From the NCBI RefSeq assembly GCF_001659605.2, contig NC_035167.2, positions 2,294,001 to 2,358,000 on the forward strand: a stretch of DNA of 64,000 nucleotides. Reading direction: 5' to 3'. Positions 1-10,769 of this stretch are shown in pieces (the stretch's first letter is position 1; every line of letters starts with the position of its first letter). Below the pieces are notes generated by a model that was not told where the DNA came from, ran no database searches, and saw nothing but the letters and a program-made list of their open reading frames with translations. Made by a program: the position numbers and the translations under genes. Origin of the DNA: Manihot esculenta. Its lineage: Eukaryota; Streptophyta; Magnoliopsida; Malpighiales; Euphorbiaceae.

Positions 1-614
1 TGTCTAATTCATGACGATTTTTGTTCATTTTATAGTTTTTTTTTTAATACAATATATAATTTATAAAAAGCCTAAAAAATTAAAATTATCCATATAAAGG
101 TCTAAATTAAAAAAAAAAACCGAATCAATATTATTTCGGTTAAATTAAAACTATAATAATCAAGTTATAATATCATAATTATAAAATCAGGTTTAAAACA
201 ACGATCATAAATTATTATTTTATATATTTTAATTATAATTATAAATTAAAAGTAATAATTTAAATAATCATATTTATTCTCGTTGCTGAATATAAAATAG
301 CAATTTTTTTTTTCGATCGGTAATTTTTAATTTACTTTTATTTAAAAAATTTATGGATAGATAATCTTGCAAGGAATGTTGGGATATAAATGAACATTTG
401 GGATGCTATAATGATTAATTAAGCCACCATTATTGACCAAATAAAAACCAACAACCGTCCAAGATAAGATACGTAGTAGTAGTACTAGTCATGAGTTTAA
501 ACACCTTTATTTAAGAAAGCTCACCTTTATTTAAGAATTTAAGGGCACTTGAGCTTATACGAATGACATAAAACTATTAATATTAATTTCGAATTCGATA
601 TAAAAGATAGTACC
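1..614. repeat. 5' flank of Tat-derived element, copy 1 of a recurring block
   Basis: AT-rich sequence with no convincing gene. It is nearly the same as 59601-60213, and its last ~100 bases also match 63727-63852, so it belongs to a duplicated block. In the copy at 59.6 kb it lies just downstream of a 60-residue membrane-protein gene, so a copy of that gene may lie just left of the window; this is inference. Confidence 0.7.
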
Positions 615-1638
615 CATTAAAATCATGACATGTGTACACAGATTTAAAAAGTATGTGTGAACCTTTTCATTCGGTTCGACCAAGTAGCGAAAAGCTCGAT
701 CTATGAAATATGAAGATCAGACCACCAACACTCTGACTTTATCAATACTCAAAACGAACAGGCCGACCACTTCAATATTTGTACCACAAACGTAAATTTA
801 ATATGGAGACTACCAACGTCAATAAAAGCCGAGTACAATCTGATATAGTTTGAAGACAAATATAAACCTTGACCGACCTCTTCAAAGCTCGGAGCAGGCA
901 GACAAATCTTTTCAAAACTCATACTACAACGAGGCATTGAATACAGGTGTGGCCTACCTTAATGACTGCAAGGAACTCACCTCTATATAGGTCGGGTGAG
1001 CTGAGACGACATGGTGAAACCAGAGTAAGGCGCTAACCTCTAATTCGATGATCGACCCCTCTAGCCCCCTCCGAAATATTAAATGTGCGTGTAGAGAAAC
1101 TGACTAATGTGACGTACACGATAGACAGGGTATGGGTTGAATCTGTCAGTCATTTATGAGCCGCCTGATATACCGGCCAAAGATTGTCCACATCCGATCT
1201 GATGGGACTTGACACTGGATACCATCAGAATGATGACTATCTAATATATATATCCCTGATCTAGCCTCAAAAAAGTGGTTAATCTCTTTTTTAAGAGTCC
1301 TTCCCTCAAAATCTCTCTCTCACACACATTCATAGAAGAACTCTCATAATACATGCCCTCTAGAAATCCCTTTTGAATGCTCCTTCATTATTTATCTTCT
1401 TTTTGTATTAATGTGTCTCTAAAAATGATTCTAGATCTAACTTGAGTATTAGAGAGTCTCCATCGGAAGCATCCCAATAGACCCCTGCCCATCCTTTCAT
1501 ATTTTGGAGGTTCCCTTCCTCAAAATCATGTATGGAGAGACCTATAAGAAAATAATCACGAGTCAACAAGCAATCCATCAAATCGAGCCGCTGTCCAGCT
1601 ATCCGTGTTTGGCCACCCCACCGGATCTCAGTTCATCA
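615..1638 (+). repeat. 5' LTR of Tat-derived element (copy 1)
   Basis: About 1,024 bp. Related copies occur at 6065-6612, 15861-16382, 26549-27485, 60214-61234 and 63853-64000. The start is set by alignment with the 3' copy, which begins TGTTAAGATC. The end is set by the primer site that follows. A long transcribed-looking C/T-rich stretch lies at about 1300-1400. Confidence 0.7.
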
Positions 1639-1639
1639 G

Positions 1640-1657
1640 TTGGCGTCGTTTGTGGGA
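1640..1657 (+). other. Primer binding site, Tat type
   Basis: TTGGCGTCGTTTGTGGGA closely resembles the TTGGCGCCGTCTGTGGGA sequence found after the 5' LTR in Tat/Retand gypsy elements. The same site, slightly mutated, follows the LTR copies at 16384 and 61236. This fixes the element's orientation as plus. Confidence 0.7.
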
Positions 1658-1712
1658 ACAAAAGAGACTATCCTGTTGCCAGAGTTTCCAAATAAAACCC
1701 ATTGAAATCCAT

Positions 1713-1829
1713 ATGGAAAACCCAGAAAAGCTAACAACCAGCAACAAGAAAGACCAGAGAGAAGAGAGATGGGGAAAGGCCCAAGAATCACCGGCTACAT
1801 CTAAAAGCCACATGGTGAAAGTCAGATAG
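1713..1829 (+). pseudogene. Gag N-terminal stub of Tat-derived element
   Basis: An ATG about 55 bases after the primer site opens a 38-codon frame rich in Lys, Glu and Ser, beginning MENPEKLTTSNKK, ending in TGA-like termination at 1829. The same start is kept in the copies near 26232 and 61311. The rest of gag and all of pol are missing, so this is only the remnant of the gag start. Nothing suggests that the short frame is functional by itself. Confidence 0.5.
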
Positions 1830-2364
1830 AAGGAAGATGCCGGTGTGAGAGGAAAGTGCAAACCAAGAGCGATCCATCAATTGTGGAAGAGAGGTGACAT
1901 GCATGAATTACCCAAACTGTACAGTAATTTGCTTTAGCTCAAAGTATTTTTTGCTATCATGACGAGTTACAAAATTAAAATCTTAGACGAAAGCCTTATA
2001 TAATTGAATATGAACATGATGGTATACTGAAGTAGCTTAAAAGCCCTCATCTGTGATTAATATTAGCATGAATTCGCTAAGAAAAAGATTATTTGTTTAA
2101 GCATATTGCTATGTAATTTAAAAGCTGTGAAATAATTTACACATGAGAAACATTATTTATTAGATTCATCAAATCGTATGAGACGATGTAGTTGGTCAAA
2201 ACTAATATTTACGTTCTTTTGAAATGTAAAGCTAAGTATATTGCGTGCCACAGTATTCATTGATAAATATTACTCAATTAACAACAAGCATTTATATTAT
2301 GTATATTCTGTGCAAGTTTTTATTTTGTAGATAAATTTTAAAAGTAAAAGAAAGTCTAATAAGC
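1830..2364. other. Internal non-coding part of Tat-derived element
   Basis: AT-rich sequence with no recognisable gene. The first ~200 bases match 26357-26548 in the second copy. In that copy everything after this point, including arrays and antisense gene, is deleted and the 3' LTR follows directly. Confidence 0.6.
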
Positions 2365-2852
2365 CCAAAATCGCTAGTAAAGCCACTAGCCTGAATCCCA
2401 TAAATACCAAGAAAGGCCATGAGCCTGAATATTGAAATCGCTAATAAGGCCATGAGTCTGAATTCCGAAAACGCTAAGAAAAACCATGAGCCTGAATCTT
2501 GAAAACGCTAAGAAAGGCCATGCGTCTGAATCCCGAAAACGCCAAGAAAGGCCATGAGCCTGAATATTGAAATTGCTAGTAAGTCCACGAGCCTGAATCC
2601 CAAAAACGCTAAGAAAGGCCATGAGCCTGAATACTAAAATCGCGTAAGTCCATGAACCTGAATCTCAGAATCGCCAGTAAGACCACGAGGCTAAATATTA
2701 AAATCGCCAGTAAGGCCACGAGCCTGAATCTTGAAATTGCCAGTAAGGCCACGAGCCTGAATCCCCTAAATCGCCAGTAAGACTATGAGCCTGAATCCTC
2801 GAAATCCCCAGTAAGGCCATGAGCCTGAATCCCCGAAATCGCCAGTGAGCCT
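2365..2852. repeat. Tandem array 1, ~33-34 bp unit, 14 copies
   Basis: Fourteen imperfect units share the phrase GAGCCTGAAT followed by an A-rich stretch and GGCCA(T/C). Spacing between successive units is mostly 33-34 bp. The unit is not a multiple of three, so open frames across it are by-products of the repeat. Such minisatellite arrays are typical of the region before the 3' LTR in Tat elements. Confidence 0.9.
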
Positions 2853-2869
2853 GGAGGCCGACCAGAAAG

Positions 2870-4195
2870 CCAAAAAGCTTAGATGAAAAAATTAGGGCTA
2901 AGAGCCCAGAAGAAATGCGAGAGCAAAAATACTCGGAAGATGCTCAAAAGCAAAAATGTTCAGAAGCAGGGCTAAGACCCTGGAAGAAACCCAAGGTTAA
3001 AAAGTGTCTAGAAGAATATGAAAAGCTAAAAGCATTCCAACCAAAACTCAGGCATAAGAGCTCGAAAGATGCTTAAGAGCAAAAAACTTGGAAGAAATGC
3101 AAGAGCAAAAATGCTCGAAAGTAAAATCAAAGCAAAAATGCTCGGAAGAAGCTTAAGGAAAAAAGCCTAGAAAAAAAGTAAGAGAAAAAATGTTCAAAAA
3201 TAGAATTAAAGCAAAAATGCCCGGAAGACGCTTAAGAGCAAAAATCCCAAAAGAAACGCAAGAGCAAAAACGCTTAAAAGACACTTAAGGGCAAAAAGCC
3301 TGTAAAAGGCACAAGAGCAAAAGTGATCGGAAGTAAAATCAGGCTAAGTACTCGAAAAACGCTTAAGGGCAAAAAGCACAAAAGAAGCGCGAGAGAAAAA
3401 ATTCTCAAAAGTAAAATCAAGGCAAAATGCTCAAAAGAAGATTGCAGGGCTAAGAGCTCGAAAAACGACAAGAGGAAAAATTCTCGAAAGATGGTTAAAA
3501 GAGAAAATGCTCTGAAGACACTTAAGAGCAAGAGCCCATAAGACACTTATAAGTAAAAGTGCTTAAGTAAAGAATCAGGGAAAATAGCCTAAAAGCCGAC
3601 TAGAGAGAAAAAAGCCCGGATGAAACTTAAAAGTAAAATGCTCGGACTATGGTCCAAGGCAAAAAGCCTGAAAGAGGCACACAAGTGAAAATGCTCGAAA
3701 GTAGACCCAGGACTAAGAGCTTGGAAAACAATAAGTGCAAAAGTGCTCGGATAAAAAATCAGAGCGTAGGAGCTCGGAAGCCGATTAGAGAGCAAAATGC
3801 TTGGACTAAGGTCCAAGGCAAAAAGCCCAGGAGAAGCACAAGACCGAAAATGCTCGGAAGTAGAATCAGAGCTAGGAGTCCAGAAGATGACAAAGAGCAG
3901 AAGAGCTCAAACAAAGAATCAAGACTAGGAGCTCAGAAGATGACAAAGAGCAGAAGAGCTTGAACGAAGAATCAGGGCTAAAGAGCCCGAAATAATACAG
4001 AGAGCCAAAAGAGCTTGGATGAAGAATCAGGGCTAAAAAGCCTGGTAAAGAGCTGAAATGTTCAGAATAATAATGAAGGTTAAAGAGCCCGATAAAGAGC
4101 TGAAACACTCATGAAAAATACTCAGAGCTAAAAAACCCCAAAGATGATGTAAGTGCTAAAAGTTTAGAAAAATAATTCAGGCATTGAAAAGCCTA
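2870..4195. repeat. Tandem array 2, degenerate purine-rich units
   Basis: About 1.3 kb of strongly purine-biased DNA on the plus strand made of degenerate units such as AAGAGCAAAAATGCTCGGAAG, with spacing near 30-40 bp and also higher-order repeats (for example 3890-3910 against 3930-3950). Open frames on both strands here are composition artefacts. It follows array 1 without a gene in between. Confidence 0.85.
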
Positions 4196-4679
4196 GAAGG
4201 TCCTTTCTAAAAAGGAGTATGTATTGACAATACGAAAAGAAAAAGTAAAATATATCACGACTTTTGAAAATAAAAAAAAAAAAACACACAGACCAAAGGT
4301 TCCATACAACAACTTACAATAGTTTTATTATGATTTTTATCAAATAGTTTGTCTATTACTCTTTTTATTTATATGAATCTTAAGTATCATTATTTTGACA
4401 TGCCATCGGAGCTAAGACAAGTCATTAATGACCTGCCGAACCAATAAGATATTAAGATCTCATATAAACGACATGATTGAGTATGCCCCATAAGAAAAAA
4501 GTCCAAACTGAGGAGCGAAAAATCAAGCATTAAATTGCAATCAAGAAACAGAAGCGATTCCATTAAAATAAAAATATGTGTTACAGGAAATTGGAGACCC
4601 TTTACTAACAAGGGGGCAAGGCAAACACAAGCCGGCCACATATTAACAAATTAAAAAACTTTGTGAAACGAGAAAGCCT
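4196..4679. other. Spacer between tandem arrays and antisense gene
   Basis: AT-rich, unique within the window. It would hold the 3' untranslated part of the antisense gene. I see no other feature. Confidence 0.5.
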
Positions 4680-6058
4680 TCAACTCTCCCCAAACGAAGA
4701 AAGATCACCAATCAAGTCGGGCTCAACTTCAGAGGTGTTCTTTGAATCATCAACAGTCACAAAAGTCGGACCTGCTATAATATCATTTCCAAAGGAGGAC
4801 CCATATGGGCATTTGCAGCCTCAAGCACAGGTGGACCATCATCGGACCTGACTGGCACCCTAATCAAACTTAGCTACCAAATGGGCTAAGGCCTCTTGAG
4901 GAGCATGAGGATGAATTTTGGGGAGAGCACGGTTATCAGGGCCATATTGCACCTCCTTACCATCAGAATCATACTCTACGGCACAAAGAGCACTGAGTGA
5001 GACAGTAGGAGACTCCTGAGCTGTCCGAAGGCCATCATTGAAACCCGTTGCATAGAAATAAGTAGACTGCTAAAAAACTTTGTATTTAAACTCCAAACGA
5101 CCACCTTTGCATTCTCTCAAGCATCCACAATCTTTTTCTCGTAATCTTTGCATCGAACAGTAAGCTCATTGACCTTGCTCTTAAGCTGCCTCCTCACAGC
5201 TTCAGAAGCACCCAAGTCCCCTCGAGCCCTACTCAACTCCACCTTTGCCTCCTCTAACTCCCCGGACAGCCATTGTATTTCCTCCTCAAACTAGACTAAC
5301 CGGGCAGAGAGGCTTTTCTCTCTCTCATCTGCAGAAGCCTTCTCCTAAGCAAACCTGATTTTTGCGGCATATCTCTTTTCAACAAGTTGCACTTCCAAGA
5401 GAGCAATCTTCTCACCCTGAGCTTGGTTATCTTGGAGAAGCCCTTCTAGCCGGCTCATCTCCTCTTTATACTAACTTTTCAGAACAATGATTACCTGCGC
5501 AACCTCCTCTTCCTTAGCCTTCTCGATATCACGAAGGGCAGCCTCTCGGGAATTGGCCTTTTCACACTCCAGCTCTAATAAAGCACTAAGAAGCTACAAA
5601 GCAAGAAGACAAGTCAGAAAATGACTAAAAATTCAAAAGCAAGAAAAATAGTAAGAAAGACTTACAAGAAGGATTTGTCTTTTGGAGGCACTCAAAAGGT
5701 CATCTTTCTTCTGGGAAGTAAATGAAGCCGACTGCTCGATGGATTGAACTACTCAAAAAATTGTGCTCACAACTTGAGGATCAGTCAAATTCGGGGACAG
5801 CTCGAAGACGTGATTGCTAAGCAGCTAGGCAATGGAAGTAGGGGCTCAGTTGAAAAGGTACCCCCAACTCATTGGAAATCATGGCGGTCGGAAGATTGCC
5901 GTTGGCCCCTTGAGATGAGCTCTCCTTGACCTTGCCTTTGCTCGCTTTATCCGATGAGGGCTTTTTCGGAGGCAAGGAAGACGAAGTTCCCTTCCGCAAA
6001 TGGACCAGCTCAGACTCCTTTACCAGCCTCCTCTTCTTGCTGATTGTCTCTAAAAAAT
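4680..6058 (-). pseudogene. Antisense coiled-coil gene (Tat aORF; putative-gypsy-type-transposon family), broken, with an intron
   Basis: Read on the minus strand from about 6058 to a TGA at 4680-4682. The first part (6058-5817) is basic and Ser/Lys-rich (KPSSDKASKGKVKESSS). The second part is a long Glu/Lys/Leu coiled coil in one frame. It is followed by an acidic tail ending FGES. It resembles the plant proteins labelled 'putative gypsy type transposon' (PF04195-like); I infer this from composition and layout, not from a search. A 72-base intron is visible at 5594-5665 on the minus strand: CTT|GTAAGT donor and TTTGTAG|CTT acceptor, joining an open frame. At least three TAG stops and one TGA interrupt the coiled coil, and a frameshift lies near 5815. 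The TAGs fit CAG-to-TAG decay. The role in the cell is unknown. Confidence 0.6.
5594..5665 (-). other. Intron in the antisense Tat gene
   Basis: Minus-strand GTAAGTCTTTC...TTTGTAG, 72 nt and T-rich, with consensus donor and acceptor. Removing it keeps the frame from the SASKRQILL part to the ALLELECEK part of the coiled coil. An intron on this strand implies a separate antisense transcript. Confidence 0.6.
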
Positions 6059-6064
6059 AGGGTC

Positions 6065-6612
6065 TGTTAAGATCGTGACACGTGTACATGAGATTTGAAA
6101 GGTACGTGTGGACTTTTCCATCTAGTTCGACTGGGCAGTGGAAAACCCGATCTATGGAGTATGAAGATTAGACCACCAATACTCCTGACTTCACCAATGC
6201 CCAGAATGAATAGGCCGATCACTTCAAGACTTGTACTATAAACGAAAATTAAATATGGAGACTACCGACCTCACTGTCTGAAGACAAATACAAACCTTGA
6301 CCGACCTCTTCAAATCCTAAAATGGATGGACAAATCTCTTCAAAACTCATACTATAATGAGGTATTGAATGCAGGCATGGCCGACCTCAATGATCGGAAG
6401 GAACTCACCTCTATATAGATCGGGTGAAACCAGGGTAAGGCACTAACCTCCAACTCGATGGTCAACCCCTCTAACTCCCTCCAAAGTATTAAATGTGCGT
6501 GCAAAATATCTGACTAGCATGATATACACGATAGACAGGGTATGAGCTGAACCTGCCGGTCATTTATGAGCTGCCTGATACACTTGCCAAAGACTGTCTA
6601 CGTCCGATCTAA
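6065..6612 (+). repeat. 3' LTR of Tat-derived element, truncated
   Basis: Begins TGTTAAGATC and follows the 5' LTR to the point matching about 1205, then joins AT-rich sequence that matches 27810 in another block. About half the LTR is missing. Confidence 0.65.
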
Positions 6613-7380
6613 TAAAATAATAGTTGTGATTATAATAAAAAAAATATAACAATTTTTTAAAGTTGAGAGACGGATAGGATAATCACCCTTTTGCTTTATA
6701 TTATTAGAAAAAACAAAAAAAAAAAACTTTTCAGATCCGGCTGGGTAGCTCGTGCGGTTGTGCCGGCTTGTAATCAAGTCCAATTTGTGGGTACTCCATG
6801 CTTGCGGTAGGTTTGGAGATGAAAGGGAATTTAATGGTTTAAAAATTTATGTACGCTAAGTATAAGAAAATAAATAAATAAATAAATAAGTATATAGTTA
6901 GTAGAAATTGAAATTGATATTAAACTGCTCTCCTAAATAATATTATGTACAAAACAATACTGCATGTGAACTTGATACACAAAATTTTATGCTGAAATTT
7001 CAGCAAACGACTCTCTTTTAAAAAAAAATTTATTTTTTTAAATATATTAATAATATATTTGATGTTTAAAAATTTTTTTTTTTAAAATAATTAATTAGGC
7101 TGTCTCATATGTTAAAAAAATATATAAAAAAAAATTTGAGAAATAATTTCAGTGAAACAAAGAGAGTTTTAATCCAAAGATTTATTTTGACTAAGAAATT
7201 TTCATAAGAAAACATCATTCTTCTTTTCTCAGGTATGATATGACAAAGATCACATGTGCTCAAAGCTAACAAAAGATTATCCAATTCTACAGTTTAATAT
7301 CATGAGTTACTGAAAATGAAATATTTGTCTTCATCATTAAAAAGAAATATAATATTATTTAAAAAGGGTTGATTTCTCTC
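6613..7380. promoter_or_regulatory. Upstream region of first B3 gene, duplicated at 27810-28222
   Basis: AT-rich 5' region. From about 7010 to 7365 it is nearly the same as 27890-28220, where the gene itself has been deleted. No gene of its own. Confidence 0.6.
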
Positions 7381-7388
7381 TATAAATA
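7381..7388 (+). promoter_or_regulatory. TATA box of first B3 gene
   Basis: TATAAATA preceded by TTTCTCTC, 101 bases before the ATG at 7489. An upstream in-frame Met at 7369 would put the TATA box inside the coding sequence, so that start is rejected. Confidence 0.6.
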
Positions 7389-7488
7389 TGATATGATTCT
7401 AAAGAATAACTCACACTTCTCGCTTGTTCTAAGCCTCTACTTAACCAGCTTATCATCTTCTTCAATTCCAAAAAAACTAATAGTCATT

Positions 7489-7860
7489 ATGGTAAGGGAA
7501 GAGATCATCGACAAAGTCCTATCTCAAACAGATGTTGATTATCGATTAGCATTTCCAACTGCTAGCTTGTGGGGTATTCAAATCCCTGAGGGACAAAATG
7601 CTATGGAGTTTGAAGCTACTAGTGCTGATAATATCCATGAACACTGGAACTTCAGACTCTGCCTTCGCAATAGTAACAATGGCGAGAGATACAGAAAACC
7701 TGAACTCACTGGAGATTGGCTTCAGTTTGTACGTAGCAAGAATCTTCGTAAGGGTAACAAAATCATCTTGACAATGGAGCTTGATGAAGCTACTGGAGAG
7801 CGATCGTACACCATTAGAGCTGAGACAAAGCTTATGGGGAGCTGGGTTCCAATTGCATGA
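7489..7860 (+). CDS. B3-domain DNA-binding protein, small single-domain type (B3-I)
   Basis: A 123-residue, intronless protein made almost entirely of one B3 fold, the plant-specific DNA-binding domain of the ARF/ABI3/RAV/REM superfamily. Visible B3 landmarks are KVLSQTDVDYRLAFP (residues 9-23, normally F-x-K-x-L-T-x-S-D-V), WNFRL (53-57), TGDWLQFVRSKNLRKGNKI (74-92) and a closing basic strand YTIRAE (107-112). It should act in the nucleus as a transcription regulator; target DNA is unknown. The ATG at 7489 is chosen because it lies ~100 bases after a TATA box, with a plausible 5' leader. It is clearly diverged from the B3 genes at 14519 and 57904. The copy of this locus at 28222 has lost the gene. 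Expression cannot be judged from sequence. Confidence 0.8.
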   Translation: MVREEIIDKVLSQTDVDYRLAFPTASLWGIQIPEGQNAMEFEATSADNIHEHWNFRLCLRNSNNGERYRKPELTGDWLQFVRSKNLRKGNKIILTMELDEATGERSYTIRAETKLMGSWVPIA

Positions 7861-8814
7861 CGATGAATGTTTTGTGAGTTAGTTTTTATTTTGAGTATGT
7901 TTTTAATTTGAATAAATTGTGAGTCTAATTAATTTAAAATTAAAGGTAAATTTATCGATAAAAATGTCATATATATTAAAATTATGGTAAGTTTTTCTCA
8001 TAAAAATATATTATAATATAAGTTTAGTGCGAATAAAAATTTTCTTCAAATAAATTTATAAAAAGAATTTTTAGATGAACTTAGGATAAGTTGATAGTGG
8101 TTTATGTATGTGTTGGTTTGCTGTAATCAACTTGCTTGTTGAAGTGTTGTTTGGGTTGTAAGCTTGTATAATATTTTTATCATTAATAATAAAAAAAAAA
8201 CCAGTTTGTTTGTATTATACTTGTAATTTAGATAGTTTTTTTAATTATTATTTTTTTTGGATATATTGTGTTATGTTAGATTAAAAAACTCATATTAATG
8301 AATTTTAATTTCATATTAGAGTGGTGAAAAGTCGAATTTAAATTTTAATCGGAGTTAATTATAAAAAATAATTTATTTATTTAAAAATTAATTTACAAAT
8401 TATATGTTTATTTATGTATAAATCATTAAACACATTAAAGCGTTGAATAAAAATTTTTAAACATAAAGAAACGTGCTTAATGAAGCATCACAAATTTTAT
8501 ATCTTTATTATCAGATTTTGAAATGTTTTGAAATTTAATTTTTTTCAGTTTTAAATTTAATAATATTTAATTAATGAATGGTTTTAAAAATAAAATATAA
8601 TTTAATAAGATTATAATAATTAATTAAAAAATGGATAATAATTTTAAAATAATAAAAAATAACAAAAATTATTGTAATAATAATTAATAGCGGCTGCCGC
8701 GTAATGGTAAGCAAGTGGATAAAAAAAATTGGAAAAATAAAAGAGATCCACGTTGGGGACATATTGGATAAGTGGGTCCCACAAGAGAGAATCTCCCAGA
8801 TTCTATGGTTTGCT
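7861..8814. other. 3' UTR and downstream AT-rich spacer of B3-I
   Basis: Contains a likely 3' UTR to about 8200 (AATAATAAAAAAAAAACC at 8180-8200) and then non-coding AT-rich DNA. This stretch is absent from the copy at 28222. No other gene seen. Confidence 0.5.
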
Positions 8815-9000
8815 TGAGTTCACTTGAGTATGGTCAACATAAAGCCAAAAAATGATTGTATTATTTTGAGGTTATCTTTAACACCTGACCATCCAAAATT
8901 GCGGCTGTGATGGTGAGCTTCACTCAGCTCAGCTACGCTGCTTACGTCATCCGACACACGCATTTCTTTGCTGACTGTGAGCTCAGCTCCATAAAATCGC
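8815..9000. other. GC-richer island, duplicated at 28228-28425
   Basis: About 140 bases of balanced composition in very AT-rich surroundings, carrying GGTCAAC (W-box-like), CTTACGTCATC (ACGT-core) and two AGCTCAGCT phrases. It is almost unchanged in the second copy. It may be a former promoter or a transposon end; I cannot decide. Confidence 0.4.
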
Positions 9001-10259
9001 GGTGCTGATCACTTTCGTAAAGTTTTAATACAATTAAATGATTAATTTTTATATTTTTAAAATTAAATTATTAATTTTATTTATATTTAATTTATTTAAA
9101 ATTAAATTTTTTTATCCATTATAAATATTAATTCAAAATTAATAGATATTCAATCATTAAAATAAATTTTATAAAAGTTTATAATCTATTTAAAAATTAT
9201 TTAATATTACTTAAAAATAGTTGAAATTATAAATATTTTTTAAAAGTTTTAAAATTATAAATATTAAAGTATTTTAATTAATAAAAATTGAAGAATAAAA
9301 AATATTAAAAATTAGTTAAATAAAATATTATAGATAAAAGTTAATAAAGATTTAATTATGATTTTAAATAAAAAATGAAGAATTAAAATGTTTAAATTAT
9401 AATAGATCAAGATGGATTAATTATAGAGAAATTTAAGTGTATGATTTAAAAAATACAACGATTGATTAATTAATTATATTAAAATTTAAAAATTTAAGTG
9501 TAATTTATTTATTTAGAAAGAGTAATACAGATATTGTTATACTTTTAATATTAAAAATAGATAGAAAGACTTCTAATTTAGACCAACTGATTATAAAGAG
9601 ATTTAAATATATAATTTTAAAAATATAGGAATTGGTTAATTAAATATATTAAAAATTAAGAATTAAAGTGTAATTTATTCTTAATTATCAATGTTAGAGA
9701 AACATAAATTCACTAATTTTATTCAAAATCTAAGTTGTTGGATATGGTTCTATAAAAAGTACCCATAATTTGCTCAACAGTGTTTAAATAAGCATAATAT
9801 AAAACCTTAAATTTACATTTAAATAAAAAATTATTTTAATGATAAAGTTTTTTTGTAATATTAAATATTAAAACTATTTACTATTTTTATTCTTATATTT
9901 TTGTATTTTCTAATTTTTTTGTTGTAGTTAAAAATAATAAATAATACTTAATATTTAAATTACAGAAATTGTATATAATATTTTATTCTGGTATCACTTA
10001 TTAAAACTTAAAAAATAAAATTTTTAATTTTATTTTGACAAAAAAAAAATTCAGATTTTAAGAGTTAATTTAGACTTTTTGCCATTTTATTGAATTCTTT
10101 TTATATTAAATCCAAATTTTAATTTCGTTTTGATTTATTATTATTAAAAATTATAAGGTATATATATATATATATGCTTATAAGGAAAATTGCTAATATA
10201 CAAAACACATATATAAAATTGGTTATTGATTCTCAGTTTTTTCAATAAAATTAAATAGG
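9001..10259. repeat. AT-rich spacer, duplicated at 28426-29740
   Basis: Over 80% A+T by eye, non-coding. It includes two internal related stretches (around 9410-9500 and 9575-9680) sharing GATTAATTAAT-TATATTAAAA and AAGTGTAATTTATT. A (TA)n tract lies at 10159-10175. Confidence 0.6.
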
Positions 10260-10765
10260 TAAATTTTTTTTATAGAGCAACTGCCCATGTCAAAAGGATT
10301 GGATACCATTTTGATTGTCATCCGTAAGTTTACTAAATATGGGCATTTTATTGCACTAAAGCATCATTTTTCTGCTTCCATCATAGAAGTATTCTTGGAT
10401 AATGTCTTTAAACTTCACGGGTTGTCAACTTCCATTAGAACGGACAAGAGTAAGATTTTCACTCGTTTATTTTGAAGAGAGTTATTAAGGAAGTTGAGTA
10501 TCAAGGTGGCCTATAGCTCAGCATATCACTAGGAGACTGATGGCCAAACTGAAAGGTTGAACCAAAACTTGGAAGGGCACTTGAGATGTCTTTCTTATTA
10601 GCAACCCCATTCATGGACTAAGCGGTTACTTATCACTGAGTGGTGGTACAATACCAACCATCATTCAGCTCTGAAAATGTCCCCTTTTGAAGTCTTTTAT
10701 GGGTATCAGCCCACTTCTTTACCTATACTTCAGTTGTAGAATGTTGTTGTGAATGAGATAGCTAA
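10260..10765 (+). pseudogene. Ty3/gypsy integrase fragment (copy A)
   Basis: Plus-strand scrap of a gypsy integrase core and its C-terminal neighbour. Recognisable pieces are MSKGLDTILIVIRKFTKYGH, HGLSTSIRTDKSKIFT (second catalytic Asp region), ETDGQTERLNQNLE (catalytic Glu region) and MSPFEVFYGYQPTSLP. In-frame stops occur after SKIFTRLF and elsewhere. There is no other part of the element. The same scrap with the same stops is at 29735-30240, so it decayed before the block was copied. It is not closely similar to the integrases of the two large gypsy elements here. Confidence 0.8.
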
Positions 10766-10769
10766 ATTT

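Larger units (their letters stand above)
615..6612 (+). mobile_element. Tat/Retand-lineage Ty3/gypsy derivative, non-autonomous and decayed
   Basis: In plus orientation I see a ~1.02-kb 5' LTR (615-1638), a Tat-type primer site (1640-1657), a short gag start (1713-1829), a long non-pol middle with two tandem arrays, an antisense gene near the 3' end (4680-6058, minus), and a 3' LTR (6065-6612) cut short. No protease, reverse transcriptase or integrase is present. An antisense ORF and tandem repeats between pol and the 3' LTR are known traits of the Tat lineage (Grande, Retand, RIRE2), so the class call rests on architecture plus primer site. The LTRs differ at many sites, so the insertion is old. 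The terminal TG survives at 6065 but reads CA at 615. Confidence 0.7.

Noticed and set aside
1504..1695. 63-codon frame recurring at 1504, 16191 and 61100
   Set aside because: It spans the end of the Tat LTR and the primer site, so it is conserved because the DNA is repeated, not because it codes.
2365..2852. CRISPR-like regular spacing
   Set aside because: The units abut each other, with no unique spacers of constant length, and the DNA is clearly plant nuclear. It is a minisatellite.
2386..4108. Open frames on both strands through the tandem arrays
   Set aside because: They follow the repeat units, which are not multiples of three, and composition-biased DNA. There is no domain, and they shift frame with the repeats.
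7369..7488. Longer B3-I protein starting at 7369
   Set aside because: The extra 40 codons run over the TATA box at 7381-7388 and do not look like B3 sequence. The ATG at 7489 is the sensible start.
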